A DNA stretch of 64,000 nt from Alcanivorax sp. (GCA_017794945.1 CP051239.1:1850692-1914691); one strand, 5' to 3'. Shown: positions 25,248 to 33,999, numbered from the stretch's first letter. The notes: generated by a model not told the origin, from the sequence alone. A program made the numbers and translations.

Positions 25248-25880
25248 CTAGATTCCGTAGGCGGCGGCGATGGTGTCGGTGACCGCCTTGTAATGGTCCA
25301 GCAGTTTGTTCAGGCCGCTGTGCTGCGTGAGCAAGGAGCCGAAATACCAAAGCGGGGTGATCAGCATCACCACCTGACGCACCGGCGTGTCCGGGCGCAG
25401 CTCACCGGCGCCGATCGCCAGGGTGACCGCATGGGCCACGTAGTCCTCGAAATGGCGCGACATCTCGGAAATGCCCGTCTGCACACCCGGCGACAGCAAA
25501 TGGTTCTCGAACCGGGCCCGCGCCGACAGGCTCCAGGGGTTGCGGCCCCGGGCGTCGTCGTTGAATTCGTAGAAGCGGCGTTCGCAATCCCTGGCGGTGA
25601 GCATGATGCGCTCATCCAGCGTCAGACCGGGTTTCGCCCACACTTCCTTGAATTGCTCTTCCAGGCTGTCGAAGGTCTCCTGGAACACCGCGTCGATCAG
25701 CGCGTTCTTGTTGCCGAAGTGGTAATGCAGATTGGCCCGCGTGGTGTTCACCACCTCGGCGATATCGCCGTAGCTGACGTCGGCCAGGCCACGCTGAATA
25801 AACAAATCGCGGGCCGCTTTTTTGATCTGCGCCTTCATCGGCGGCTGGCCCAATTGCGATTTTTTCTCCGGTCTGGCCAA
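25248..25880 (-). CDS. TetR family transcriptional regulator (TTG start)
   Basis: The 210-aa regulator has an N-terminal helix-turn-helix, RGLADVSYGDIAEVVNTTRANLHYHFGNK (motif at about residues 30-58), and a ligand-binding C-terminus typed as TetR_C. The frame opens at TTG 25880, chosen because AAAGGAGG lies eight bases upstream; the first ATG (25838) has no ribosome site and would cut the N-terminal arm. It heads the leftward transporter operon and is divergent from the acyl-CoA carboxylase. A dyad at 25973-26000 between them is its likely operator. Confidence 0.9.
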   Translation of the reverse strand: MARPEKKSQLGQPPMKAQIKKAARDLFIQRGLADVSYGDIAEVVNTTRANLHYHFGNKNALIDAVFQETFDSLEEQFKEVWAKPGLTLDERIMLTARDCERRFYEFNDDARGRNPWSLSARARFENHLLSPGVQTGISEMSRHFEDYVAHAVTLAIGAGELRPDTPVRQVVMLITPLWYFGSLLTQHSGLNKLLDHYKAVTDTIAAAYGI

Positions 25881-25972
25881 GCGCCGCGCCTCCTTTCTCC
25901 ATGCGTTATCGGGTGTCGCGGCCCTGTGACCGCCAAGTTCTAATTAATCTGCAAGTAAATAAAACCGGTGTC

Positions 25973-26010
25973 AATACTAATTGACGTGTAAGTCAGTATT
26001 TGGCTATCTT
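25973..26010 (+). promoter_or_regulatory. TetR-type operator overlapping carboxylase promoter
   Basis: AATACT...AGTATT end an imperfect 28-bp dyad (25973-26000; 10 of 13 half-site positions match). It covers a -35 TTGACG (25981-25986), and TATCTT at 26005-26010 follows after an 18-bp spacer. Repressor binding would block the rightward carboxylase promoter and probably the leftward TetR operon. Confidence 0.65.
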
Positions 26011-26074
26011 GCCCCTAATCCGGACGTTGCCCCGGCGCTGCGTTCCCGCCCCAGAACAAGACGGACCCTGCTTC

Positions 26075-28063
26075 ATGACGATCAAAAAGCTGCTCATTGC
26101 CAACCGCGGCGAAGTCGCCGTACGTATCGCCCGCGCCGCCGCCGACCTGGACATCGCCACCGTCGCGGTCTACCCCGCCGATGACGAACGGGCCTTGCAC
26201 ACCCGCGTGGCGGACCAGGCGGCGGCCTTGTCCGGTCAGGGCGTGGGTGCTTACCTGGACGGCGCGCAGCTGGTGCGCGTGGCGCAAGAGCAGGGCTGCG
26301 ACGCGGTGCATCCGGGCTACGGGTTCCTCAGTGAGAGCCGTGATTTCGCGGCCGCCTGCGCGGCGGCCGGGCTGACCTTCGTCGGCCCCGACGCGGACAC
26401 CCTGGCGCTGCTCGGCGACAAGGCCCGCGCCCGGGTGCTGGCGGAGGAGTGTCAGGTGCCGGTGGTGCCCGGCACCGGCGCCGACACCACGCTGGAACAG
26501 GCCCGGGCCTTCCGCGACGGCCTCGGCGACGGCGCCACCGTGATCGTCAAGGCGATCGCCGGCGGCGGCGGTCGCGGCATGCGCATCGTGCGGCCCGGCG
26601 ACGATCTCGCCGAGGCCTTCAAGCGCTGCCAGGCGGAGGCCGGTGCCGCCTTCGGTAACGACGCCGTCTACGTGGAGCGCTTTATCGAGCGGGCCCGGCA
26701 CATCGAAGTGCAGGTGCTGGGCGATGGCGGTGACGCGCCCGTGCACCTCTGGGAACGGGAATGCAGCCTGCAGCGGCGCAACCAGAAGCTGGTGGAGTTG
26801 GCGCCCAGCCCGACGCTTTCCGAGCAGACCCGCCAACAGCTGCTCGACGCGGCGTTGCGGCTGGCGGCGAAAGTGGGTTACCGCAGCCTGGGCACGTTCG
26901 AATTCCTGGTCGATGCGGACGAAAGCCGTTTCGCCTTTATCGAAGCCAACCCGCGCTTGCAGGTGGAGCACACCGTCACCGAGGAAATCACCGGCGTGGA
27001 CCTGGTGCAGGCGCAATTGAAAGTGGCCGGCGGCGCCTCCCTGGCGGATCTCGGCCTGACCCGGCCGCCACGGCCGCTGGGCTTCGCCATGCAACTGCGG
27101 GTCAATATGGAAACCATGGAAGCCAGCGGCGAGGCCCGGCCCGCCGGCGGCACCCTGGCCACCTTCGAGCCGCCCACCGGCCCCGGCGTGCGCGTGGACA
27201 CCTTCGGCTACCGGGGCTACCGCACCAGCCCCCACTACGATTCCCTGCTTGCCAAGTTGATCGTGCATGGTCGGGGCGATTACGCCACCACGGTGCGGCG
27301 CGGTTACCGGGCGCTGTGCCAGTTCCGCATCGAGGGCGTGGACACCAATATCGGGTTTCTGCAGAACCTGCTGCGCCGCGACGAGGTGACGGCCAACGAC
27401 GTCTACACCCGCTTCGTGGACGATCACATGACCGAGCTGGTGGGCGAGGGCGAGCACCCGTCCCTGCATTTCGGTGCCTCCGAGAGCGACGGCGCCGCCG
27501 CCAGTCAGGCGGCCATTCAGGGGCCGGCGGGCACCGAGCCGGTCACCACGCCGATGCAGGGCGTGGTGGTGGAGCTGATGGTCGATGAGGGCGACAGCGT
27601 CCGCGAAGGCCAGCCGGTGGCGTTCGTGGAAGCGATGAAAATGCAGCACCAGGTGGTGGCCGGCGTCAGCGGCACGGTGCGTCGGGTGACGTTCGCCGTG
27701 GGCGACGCGGTCAGCGGCGGCGACCCGCTGTACTTTATCGAGCCCGGCGACGTGGCCGGCGACGCCGACCAGGAAGCGGAAGAGATCGACCTGGATCATA
27801 TCCGTCCGGATCTCGCCAAGCTGCGGCGTCGTGACGCCCTGCTGCGCGACGAGCACCGCCCGGACGCGGTGGCCAAGCGCCGCAAGACCGGCCAGCGCAC
27901 CGCCCGGGAAAACGTGGCGGCGATCTGCGACGCCGACAGCTTTATTGAATACGGCGGCTTTACCTTCGCCGCCCAGCGCGCCCGCCGCTCCACCGAGGAC
28001 CTGATCCACAACACCCCCGCCGACGGCATGACACCGTCCTGGCCGGCACCCAGGGCACCATGA
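26075..28063 (+). CDS. acyl-CoA carboxylase, biotin carboxylase-BCCP part (frame broken at 3' end)
   Basis: The 662-aa product contains a complete biotin carboxylase. It starts MTIKKLLIANRGEVAVRIARA and has HPGYGFLSE, the ATP-grasp loop GGGGRGM and NPRLQVEHTVTE. A biotin carrier domain carries the biotin site EAMKMQH. The beginning of the carboxyltransferase domain follows, up to NTPADG. In single-chain acyl-CoA carboxylases of about 1,100 aa the frame continues; here it ends after an unrelated MTPSWPAPRAP tail. The rest of the carboxyltransferase is in another frame. Roughly 25-30 codons of the expected sequence are missing at the junction near 28037-28041. It is divergent from TetR and under a TetR-overlapped promoter. 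Confidence 0.88.
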   Translation: MTIKKLLIANRGEVAVRIARAAADLDIATVAVYPADDERALHTRVADQAAALSGQGVGAYLDGAQLVRVAQEQGCDAVHPGYGFLSESRDFAAACAAAGLTFVGPDADTLALLGDKARARVLAEECQVPVVPGTGADTTLEQARAFRDGLGDGATVIVKAIAGGGGRGMRIVRPGDDLAEAFKRCQAEAGAAFGNDAVYVERFIERARHIEVQVLGDGGDAPVHLWERECSLQRRNQKLVELAPSPTLSEQTRQQLLDAALRLAAKVGYRSLGTFEFLVDADESRFAFIEANPRLQVEHTVTEEITGVDLVQAQLKVAGGASLADLGLTRPPRPLGFAMQLRVNMETMEASGEARPAGGTLATFEPPTGPGVRVDTFGYRGYRTSPHYDSLLAKLIVHGRGDYATTVRRGYRALCQFRIEGVDTNIGFLQNLLRRDEVTANDVYTRFVDDHMTELVGEGEHPSLHFGASESDGAAASQAAIQGPAGTEPVTTPMQGVVVELMVDEGDSVREGQPVAFVEAMKMQHQVVAGVSGTVRRVTFAVGDAVSGGDPLYFIEPGDVAGDADQEAEEIDLDHIRPDLAKLRRRDALLRDEHRPDAVAKRRKTGQRTARENVAAICDADSFIEYGGFTFAAQRARRSTEDLIHNTPADGMTPSWPAPRAP

Positions 28064-29289
28064 ACCACAAGAAAACCGACCGTATTCTCGAGATCGCCGA
28101 GCAGCAGAAACTGCCGGTGATTTTCTTCGCCGAGGGGGGTGGCGGCCGCCCCGGTGACACCGACAACGCCACCAAGGTGGCCGGTCTCGACGGCCCCAGC
28201 TTCCTGCAGTATGCGCGCCTCAGCGGCCTGGTGCCGCGCATCGCCGTGGTGTCCGGGCGCTGCTTCGCCGGCAACGCGGTATTCGCCGGTTGCAGCGATC
28301 TGATGATCGCCACCGAGAACGCCTGCATCGGCATGGCCGGCCCGGCGATGATCGAAGGCGGCGGCCTGGGTTCGTTCAAGCCCGAAGAGGTGGGCCCGGT
28401 CTCCGTGCAGCGCGCCAACGGCGTCATCGATTGCGTGGTCAAGGACGAGGAAGAGGGCGCCGCCCTGGCCAAAAAGCTGATGAGCTACTTCCAGGGCGAG
28501 CTCACCGACTGGACCTGCGAGGACCAGCGCTGGCTGCGCCGGGCGGTGCCGGAAAACCGCCTGCACGCCTACGACATGCGCCACCTGATCAACGTGTTCG
28601 CGGACACCGATTCGGTGGTCGAGCTGCGCCCGGACTTCGCCCCGGGCATGATCACCGCCTTCGTACGCGTGGAAGGCCGGCCCCTGGGTCTGATCGCCAA
28701 CGACCCGAAAGTGCTGGGCGGCGCCATCGACGCCGCCGGCGCCGACAAGGCGTCGCGCTTCATGCAGCTGTGCGACGCCTTCAACGTGCCCATGGTCAGC
28801 TTCTGCGACACCCCGGGCTTCATGGTCGGGCCCGAGGAAGAAGAGACCGCCATGGTGCGCCACACCTGCCGCATGTTCGTCACCGCCGCCAGCCTCACCG
28901 TGCCGCTGTTCTCCCTGGTCACCCGCAAGGGCTACGGGCTGGGCGCCCAGGGCATGACCGGCGGTTCCTTCCACGCGCCGTTCTTCTGTGCCTCCTGGCC
29001 GAGCGGCGAATTCGGCGGCATGGGCCTGGAAGGGGCGGTGAACCTGGCCTACAAGAAAGAACTGGACGCCCAGGAGACCCCGGAGCAACGCCAGGCGCTG
29101 TTCAACGAACTGGTGGGCAAACTCTACGAGCGCGGCGAGGCCCTGAGCATGGCCGCCGCCCTGGAGATCGACGCCGTCATCGACCCGGCCGACTCCCGCG
29201 CCTGGGTGTTGCGCGGCCTGCGCGCCGCGCCTCTGGCCGGCCGCGAGCCCATCGCCGGCAAAAAACGCCCGATGATCGACACATGGTGA
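28060..29289 (+). CDS. acyl-CoA carboxylase, carboxyltransferase part (separated by deletion/frameshift)
   Basis: This 409-aa frame starts MNHKKTDRILEIAEQ at an ATG overlapping the upstream TGA (ATGA). It contains the rest of a biotin-dependent carboxyltransferase: FAEGGGGRPGDTD, SGRCFAGNAVFAGCSD, CDTPGFMVGPEEEE and RKGYGLGAQGMTGG. In the same frame just before the ATG, TVLAGTQGT is readable, which is the normal continuation of the family. So it was once fused to the upstream ORF. Coupled translation could still make two chains, but a segment of the first carboxyltransferase subdomain is absent, so activity is doubtful. Confidence 0.85.
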   Translation: MNHKKTDRILEIAEQQKLPVIFFAEGGGGRPGDTDNATKVAGLDGPSFLQYARLSGLVPRIAVVSGRCFAGNAVFAGCSDLMIATENACIGMAGPAMIEGGGLGSFKPEEVGPVSVQRANGVIDCVVKDEEEGAALAKKLMSYFQGELTDWTCEDQRWLRRAVPENRLHAYDMRHLINVFADTDSVVELRPDFAPGMITAFVRVEGRPLGLIANDPKVLGGAIDAAGADKASRFMQLCDAFNVPMVSFCDTPGFMVGPEEEETAMVRHTCRMFVTAASLTVPLFSLVTRKGYGLGAQGMTGGSFHAPFFCASWPSGEFGGMGLEGAVNLAYKKELDAQETPEQRQALFNELVGKLYERGEALSMAAALEIDAVIDPADSRAWVLRGLRAAPLAGREPIAGKKRPMIDTW

Positions 29290-29295
29290 AAAGAC

Positions 29296-29403
29296 AGTTA
29301 ACAGTTAACAGCTAAAGGCGCGCGGGCGGGGGCTGTGGGGGCCGCTCGGCCATGCCCGCGTTGTTTCGCTATTCACTGTTCACTCTTAACTATTCACTTT
29401 CCC
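29296..29403. repeat. heptamer-repeat hairpin 1
   Basis: Left arm units AGTTAAC, AGTTAAC, AGCTAAA (29296-29316) and right arm units CTATTCA, CTGTTCA, CTCTTAA, CTATTCA (29369-29396) are degenerate 7-mers. They are partly complementary across about 50 bp of GC-rich DNA. The element lies just after the carboxyltransferase stop; nothing else is seen in the 205-bp gap. Confidence 0.55.
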
Positions 29404-29494
29404 GTTTCCTTGGGGGCGATGGCTTGCAGCCCGCGACTCACGCCTCTATAACAACTATCCTTGTCGTAAACCAATCGAAGTCGGGAGAGTGCTT

Positions 29495-30628
29495 GTGTCT
29501 CAACTGGTGCCCGAGATAGACCCGGACGGGTTGCTCGAATACTCCGTGGTGTTCACGGACCGGTCGCTGAATCATATGTCCCAGGCGTTTCAGCAGGTGA
29601 TGCGGGACATTTCCGCCACCCTGAAACAGGCCTATCACGCCGAAGCCGTGGCGGTGGTGCCCGGCGGCGGTACCTACGGCATGGAAGCGGTGGCGCGTCA
29701 GTTCGCCACCGGCAAGAAATGCCTGGTGATCCGCAACGGTTGGTTCAGTTACCGCTGGAGCCAGATTTTCGAGATGGGCTCGATCCCCGCCGCCGAGACC
29801 GTGCTGAAGGCCCGTCAGGTGGACGGCGAGGGCGAGCCGGCACCATTCGCGCCGGCGCCCATTGATGAGGTGGTGGCGTCGATCCGCGCCGAGAAGCCGG
29901 ACCTGGTGTTCGCGCCCCATGTGGAGACCGCCGCCGGGCTGTTGTTGCCCAACGATTATCTGGACGCGGTGGCGGAGGCGGTCCACGAAGTGGGCGGTCT
30001 GTTCGTGCTCGACTGCATCGCCTCCGGCGCCCTGTGGGTGGACATGAAGGCGCGCGGCGTGGACGTGCTGATCAGCGCGCCGCAGAAGGGCTGGAGCTCC
30101 TCGCCCTGCGCCGCCCTGGTGATGCTGGGCGAGGAAGCCTTGCGCCGCCTGGAAGACACCCAGAGCACCAGCTTCGCCGCCGACCTGAAGCGCTGGCTGG
30201 GCATCATGCGGGCCTACGAGGACGGTGGCCACGCCTACCACGCCACCCTGCCCACCGATGGCCTGGCACGCTTCCGCGACATCATGGAAGAGACCCGCGC
30301 CCAGGGTTTCCCGGTGGTGCAGGCCTTGCAGGAAGAGCTGGGCGGCCGGGTGCGGGCGCTGTTTACCCGCTACGGCATTCAGAGCGTGGCGGCCACCGGC
30401 TTCCAGGCGCCCGGCGTGGTGGTCTGCTACACCGGCGACGACGGCCTGCACAACGCCAAGAAGTTCATCGGCGAAGGCCTGCAGACCGCCGCCGGCGTGC
30501 CGCTGATGTGCGACGAGCCGGGCGACTTCAAAACCTTCCGCGTGGGCCTGTTCGGGCTCGACAAGCTCAACAACATTGAGCGCACCGTGGAAAACCTGGA
30601 GCAGGCGCTGGCGAAAATCCTCGACTGA
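29495..30628 (+). CDS. class V PLP-dependent aminotransferase
   Basis: The 377-aa fold-type I aminotransferase resembles serine-pyruvate or alanine-glyoxylate aminotransferases. VVPGGGTYGMEAVAR binds the PLP phosphate region. FVLDCIASGALWVDMKARGVDVLISAPQKGW (core ISAPQKGW) carries the Schiff-base lysine at about residue 198. The GTG at 29495 has GGGAG at good spacing; an earlier GTG at 29489 overlaps that site. It is a single gene with a GC-rich hairpin downstream. Substrates are unknown. Confidence 0.87.
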   Translation: MSQLVPEIDPDGLLEYSVVFTDRSLNHMSQAFQQVMRDISATLKQAYHAEAVAVVPGGGTYGMEAVARQFATGKKCLVIRNGWFSYRWSQIFEMGSIPAAETVLKARQVDGEGEPAPFAPAPIDEVVASIRAEKPDLVFAPHVETAAGLLLPNDYLDAVAEAVHEVGGLFVLDCIASGALWVDMKARGVDVLISAPQKGWSSSPCAALVMLGEEALRRLEDTQSTSFAADLKRWLGIMRAYEDGGHAYHATLPTDGLARFRDIMEETRAQGFPVVQALQEELGGRVRALFTRYGIQSVAATGFQAPGVVVCYTGDDGLHNAKKFIGEGLQTAAGVPLMCDEPGDFKTFRVGLFGLDKLNNIERTVENLEQALAKILD

Positions 30629-30651
30629 GGGCCGCCGCCGGTGCCCCCTTC

Positions 30652-30688
30652 CGCCCCCGCCGCCCGCGCGGGGGCGATTTGATCTTGT
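30652..30688 (+). terminator. probable terminator after aminotransferase
   Basis: CGCCCCCGC and GCGGGGGCG form a 9-bp stem with a 7-nt loop, followed by a T-rich but interrupted tail. Confidence 0.6.
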
Positions 30689-30840
30689 TTTAAGAACCCC
30701 GCCCCGCTTCACCCCTCTAAAGTGACAGACAACAGGGTCGACTTTGTTTACTCTTTTGCGCTGCCCGCAATGTGCTCACAACCATTGCGCAGTGCAAAAA
30801 CGCCGCCCCTAAAGACCGTTCTGAAGTAGAGGACTGAACT

Positions 30841-31296
30841 ATGATCCGTGCCATCCTGATCACCGCCTTGCTGGCCCTCGGCGCCACCGCCTGGGCCGCC
30901 GACGGCGAAAACGCCATTGAAGGTATCTGGGAAACCGATACCGGCGGCTATGTGCAGATTCATAAAGAGGGCGACGCCTGGGTGGGCACCGTGGTGGGCT
31001 CGCGCAGCGGCGAAGCCCGCTACGACACCGAGAACCCGGACGACAAGCTGCGCGGCCGCCGGCTGCTCGGCGTGACCGTGCTCAAGGGGCTGCAATACGC
31101 CGGCGACAACGAGTGGGAAGACGGCAGCATCTATTCCCCGGACAACGGCAAGACCTACAGCGCCCGCGCCACCCTGACCGACGAGAACACCCTGGAAGCG
31201 CGCGGCTATCTGGGCATCAGCCTGCTGGGCCGCAGCCAGACCTGGCAGCGGGTGGACCGCGACGCCCCCAACCTGCATACCGACTTGCTGAAATAA
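30841..31296 (+). CDS. DUF2147 domain-containing exported protein
   Basis: The 151-aa precursor has a Sec signal peptide cleaved after AWA (about residue 20). The mature protein matches DUF2147: IEGIWETDTGGYVQIHKEGDAWVG, LLGVTVLKGLQYAGDNEWEDGSIYSPDNGKTY (key GxIYxPxxGKTY) and ARGYLGISLLGRSQTW. It is a periplasmic lipocalin-like small protein, often next to catabolic or envelope genes; function is unknown. It converges on a TetR gene with 4 bp between stops. Confidence 0.9.
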   Translation: MIRAILITALLALGATAWAADGENAIEGIWETDTGGYVQIHKEGDAWVGTVVGSRSGEARYDTENPDDKLRGRRLLGVTVLKGLQYAGDNEWEDGSIYSPDNGKTYSARATLTDENTLEARGYLGISLLGRSQTWQRVDRDAPNLHTDLLK

Positions 31297-31300
31297 CGGA

Positions 31301-31921
31301 TCAGTCGGCGCTGCCCGCCCGTTGCAGCTCGCCGTCCACGAAGTGCGCGACCATGTCCCCCAGGCCGCGCACCAGGTCGTCGAAGGCGACGGTGGGGTTG
31401 GGCTCGGTGAGATAGCGAATCACCGTGAACACCCCGCCGTTGATCATAATGAATCCCATCGCCGGCAGGTTGCCCAGCCGCACCAGCCGCGGATGGTGCA
31501 TCACGTACTTCATCAGCAAATCCATCAGCAGCCGGTTGATCGGCTCGATCTGATCGCGCGGCGCGAAGTAGGCGGCGTAACTCATGTAGCGCAGATAACG
31601 GCCGTCGTCGCGCTCCAGTAAGTCACGGAACCGGTAGAGCAGCTCCGCCACCAGCTCGCGGATGTCCATGCGCACCAGCGTGGGGATCAGCGGCCGCACC
31701 ATGCCCACCACTTCCCGGACCATGTGTTCATGCATGGCATCGAACACTTCTTCCTTGTTGGCGAAATACTCATAGAGCGATCCCACGCTGACCCCGGCGA
31801 TATCGGCGATATGCCGGGTGGTGGTGTTTTCCACGCCGTGGCGGGCGAGCGAGATAAAACCGGCTTCGACGATGGCGCCGACGGTGGCGTGGGCGCGCGG
31901 CTGCTGGGGTTTACGAGGCAT
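31301..31921 (-). CDS. TetR family transcriptional regulator (second)
   Basis: The 206-aa regulator starts MPRKPQQPRA. The helix-turn-helix is RHIADIAGVSVGSLYEYFANKEEVFDAM, and the C-terminal domain is hydrophobic and unassigned. It is divergent from the SDR-diiron-BVMO genes across 80 bp, with the dyad TTAGTC-G-GACTAA between, so it is their likely repressor. An in-frame TTG at 31942 would run into that dyad and has no ribosome site. Confidence 0.9.
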   Translation of the reverse strand: MPRKPQQPRAHATVGAIVEAGFISLARHGVENTTTRHIADIAGVSVGSLYEYFANKEEVFDAMHEHMVREVVGMVRPLIPTLVRMDIRELVAELLYRFRDLLERDDGRYLRYMSYAAYFAPRDQIEPINRLLMDLLMKYVMHHPRLVRLGNLPAMGFIMINGGVFTVIRYLTEPNPTVAFDDLVRGLGDMVAHFVDGELQRAGSAD

Positions 31922-31942
31922 ATCCGAGTTGAATCCGAACAA

Positions 31943-31955
31943 TTAGTCGGACTAA
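31943..31955. promoter_or_regulatory. TetR-type operator between TetR and SDR genes
   Basis: TTAGTC-G-GACTAA is an exact 6-bp dyad with one central base, 22 bp upstream of the TetR start and 47 bp upstream of the SDR start. Control of both genes is inferred. Confidence 0.6.
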
Positions 31956-32001
31956 GTTGCCATTAATCAATGTCACGGTCAATTCGGCGAGGTTCGCTCT
32001 G

Positions 32002-32847
32002 ATGCTCAGCAGCAAAGTGTTTACCCCTAACAAGCTCTCCAAAGGCAGCCGCGCCGTGGTCACCGGCGCCGGTAGCGGCATCGGTCGGGCGTTCGCGCTG
32101 GAACTGGCGCGCCGTGGCGGCCGGGTGGTGTGCAGCGACCTTAACCCCGCGACCGCCACGGCCACCGCCGAGGCGATCCAGGAACAGGGTGGCCACGCCC
32201 TGGCGGTGCCCTGCGACGTGTCCGTGTTGGAGCAGGTGGAAGCCCTGGCGGACCAGGCCCAGGAATGGTTCGGCGAAGCGCCCACGCTGGTGATCAATAA
32301 CGCCGGCGTCGGTGCCGGCGGCAAGCCGGTGGGCGAGATTTCCATGGAAGACTGGCACTGGGTGATGGGCGTCAATATGTGGGGCGTGGTGCACGGCTGC
32401 CATGTGTTCACCCCGCGTCTGCGCGCCGGCGGTGGCGGCGGCATCATCAATGTGTGCTCCACCGCCAGCTTCGCCGCCGCGCCCAGCATGGGCCCCTATA
32501 ACGCCAGCAAAGCGGCGGTGCTGGCGCTGTCCGAAACGCTGGCGGCGGAAACCGCCGGCGCGGGTATCACCGTCACCGCCCTGTGCCCCACCGTGGTGAA
32601 GACCAATATTTTCCGTGACGGCCGCATCGACGATTCGGTGACGCCGCTGATGAACAAGTGGGTGTCGCTCACCGGCGTGTCCGCCGAGGGCGTCGCCGCG
32701 ACCACCCTGAAAGCCCTGGATAAGGGCCGTCTTTATGTTCTGCCGCAGGTCGACGCGCGCCTGATCTGGCGCGCCAAACGCTATCTGCCCGCCACTTACG
32801 CGCGCGGAGCCGGCTTGTTGAGCCGCTTCACGCTGGCCAAACCCTGA
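32002..32847 (+). CDS. short-chain dehydrogenase/reductase (SDR)
   Basis: The 281-aa classical SDR has the cofactor loop TGAGSGIG, the aspartate after beta-2 (CSDLN) suggesting NAD preference, NNAGVG, the catalytic Ser in CSTASF and YNASK (Tyr/Lys). It interconverts secondary alcohols and ketones. Beside a diiron protein and a BVMO, it could oxidise a hydroxylated intermediate to the ketone used by the BVMO (inference). The ATG at 32002 gives a normal N-terminus. It is followed after 29 bp by the diiron gene. Confidence 0.92.
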   Translation: MLSSKVFTPNKLSKGSRAVVTGAGSGIGRAFALELARRGGRVVCSDLNPATATATAEAIQEQGGHALAVPCDVSVLEQVEALADQAQEWFGEAPTLVINNAGVGAGGKPVGEISMEDWHWVMGVNMWGVVHGCHVFTPRLRAGGGGGIINVCSTASFAAAPSMGPYNASKAAVLALSETLAAETAGAGITVTALCPTVVKTNIFRDGRIDDSVTPLMNKWVSLTGVSAEGVAATTLKALDKGRLYVLPQVDARLIWRAKRYLPATYARGAGLLSRFTLAKP

Positions 32848-32876
32848 ACCCCGTTCCGTACCGGAAGGAGACACGC

Positions 32877-33806
32877 ATGGCTTCCATCGATCTCGACAAA
32901 ATGCTCGCCAAAATCAAAGCCAGCCAGTGGGCCCTCGCGGACATTGACTGGGACGCGCCCGGCGCCGACAAGATTACCGCCGAGCAGTGGCCCAAACTGA
33001 AAGCGTTCATGGCCGATCTGATGTGGATTGAACACGTCGGCGCGCGGGGCTTCGCGGCCATGGCCAAGAAAGCGCCCAACGACACGCTCAAGGAAATCTA
33101 CACCTATTTCCACGCCGAGGAGCAGCGCCACGCCAACGCGGAAATGGCGCTGATGAAGCGCTGGGGCATGCTTGACGGCGACAACATTCCCGAGCCCAAC
33201 AAAAACCTGAAGCTGGTGATCCAGTGGCTGGACCGCTACAGCGATGACATGCCCCTGGAGGTTCTGGGCTCGGTGATTCCGATGCTGGAGATCGCCCTGG
33301 ACGGCGCGCTCTGCACCTTCCTGCTGGAAACCGTGGACGACCCGGTGTGCCACCAGGCGTTCGCCAAGATCAATGACGACGAATCCCGCCACCTGGGCGT
33401 GGGCTTCCACGTGCTGGAAATGCAGGGCCACGGCCCGCTGTACCTGAAGACGCTGAAAGCGCTGGGCACCATCGCCGACCCGCGTCTGATCCTCGGCGTG
33501 GCCTCCTATGTGCCGCTGCTCAACCGGATGCGCGACAACATCATCGAGATGGGCCTCGGCGAGGAACGCCTCTACGCGGCGATGAGAAAGTTCGAGCGGA
33601 TCGGCGGCCGCACCCAGGAAGGACGCAACAACCCCTGGTACCAGATCATCAGCCGCCACGGCCGGATGGTGGTGAACCGCCGCAACCGCATGTACCACGC
33701 GCCGGTGGACGCCATGGTCAAGCTCACCGACCGCGTTCCCGAATGGGTGATGCCGTCCCGTGTGCCGACCTGGGTGAAGGGCATCACCTATAAACCGACC
33801 GCGTAA
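32877..33806 (+). CDS. ferritin-like diiron protein, candidate oxygenase
   Basis: The 309-aa protein is not a family I can name, but it shows a complete set of ferritin-like carboxylate diiron ligands. These are Glu52 (WIEH), Glu82-x-x-His85 (EEQRH), Glu138 (MLEIA) and Glu169-x-x-His172 (DESRH), spaced as in a four-helix bundle. Such proteins are oxygenases, desaturases, N-oxygenases or aldehyde deformylating enzymes. GGAGACACGC precedes the ATG. It is in an apparent operon with the SDR and, after a REP pair, BVMO 2. A role as the hydroxylase of this module is an inference. Confidence 0.78.
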   Translation: MASIDLDKMLAKIKASQWALADIDWDAPGADKITAEQWPKLKAFMADLMWIEHVGARGFAAMAKKAPNDTLKEIYTYFHAEEQRHANAEMALMKRWGMLDGDNIPEPNKNLKLVIQWLDRYSDDMPLEVLGSVIPMLEIALDGALCTFLLETVDDPVCHQAFAKINDDESRHLGVGFHVLEMQGHGPLYLKTLKALGTIADPRLILGVASYVPLLNRMRDNIIEMGLGEERLYAAMRKFERIGGRTQEGRNNPWYQIISRHGRMVVNRRNRMYHAPVDAMVKLTDRVPEWVMPSRVPTWVKGITYKPTA

Positions 33807-33841
33807 CGGCCCGGAGCTTCTCGGTGCTACGGCAGCAAGAT

Positions 33842-33926
33842 TGTGCGAGCTTGCTTGCAAGCGAAAGGGTGGCTAAAGCCACCCTTTCGCGGGCTGGGCC
33901 CGCTCCCACAAAGGCCCGCTCCCACA
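33842..33926. repeat. minimal REP inverted pair
   Basis: TGTGCGAGCTTGC...GCCCGCTCCCACA (33842-33910) is two REP units head to head around GGGTGGCTAAAGCCACCC, with no inserted cargo. A further half REP (GGCCCGCTCCCACA) ends at 33926. It separates the diiron gene from BVMO 2 and may limit read-through or stabilise the upstream mRNA. Confidence 0.8.
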
Positions 33927-33999
33927 AACCCGGCTGCCGTAGAAGTGCAGTGCCAAGCAATCACTCTTTTCAATCCGACCTTTCAGCCAGTGAATTCCT

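Noticed and set aside
26015-28009. 664-aa open frame on the minus strand
   Set aside because: Antisense to the biotin carboxylase, whose catalytic motifs are clear.
29290-29410. CRISPR array from the repeated units at 29.3, 59.0 and 62.0 kb
   Set aside because: Units are 7 bp, directly abutting and degenerate, without spacers or cas genes.
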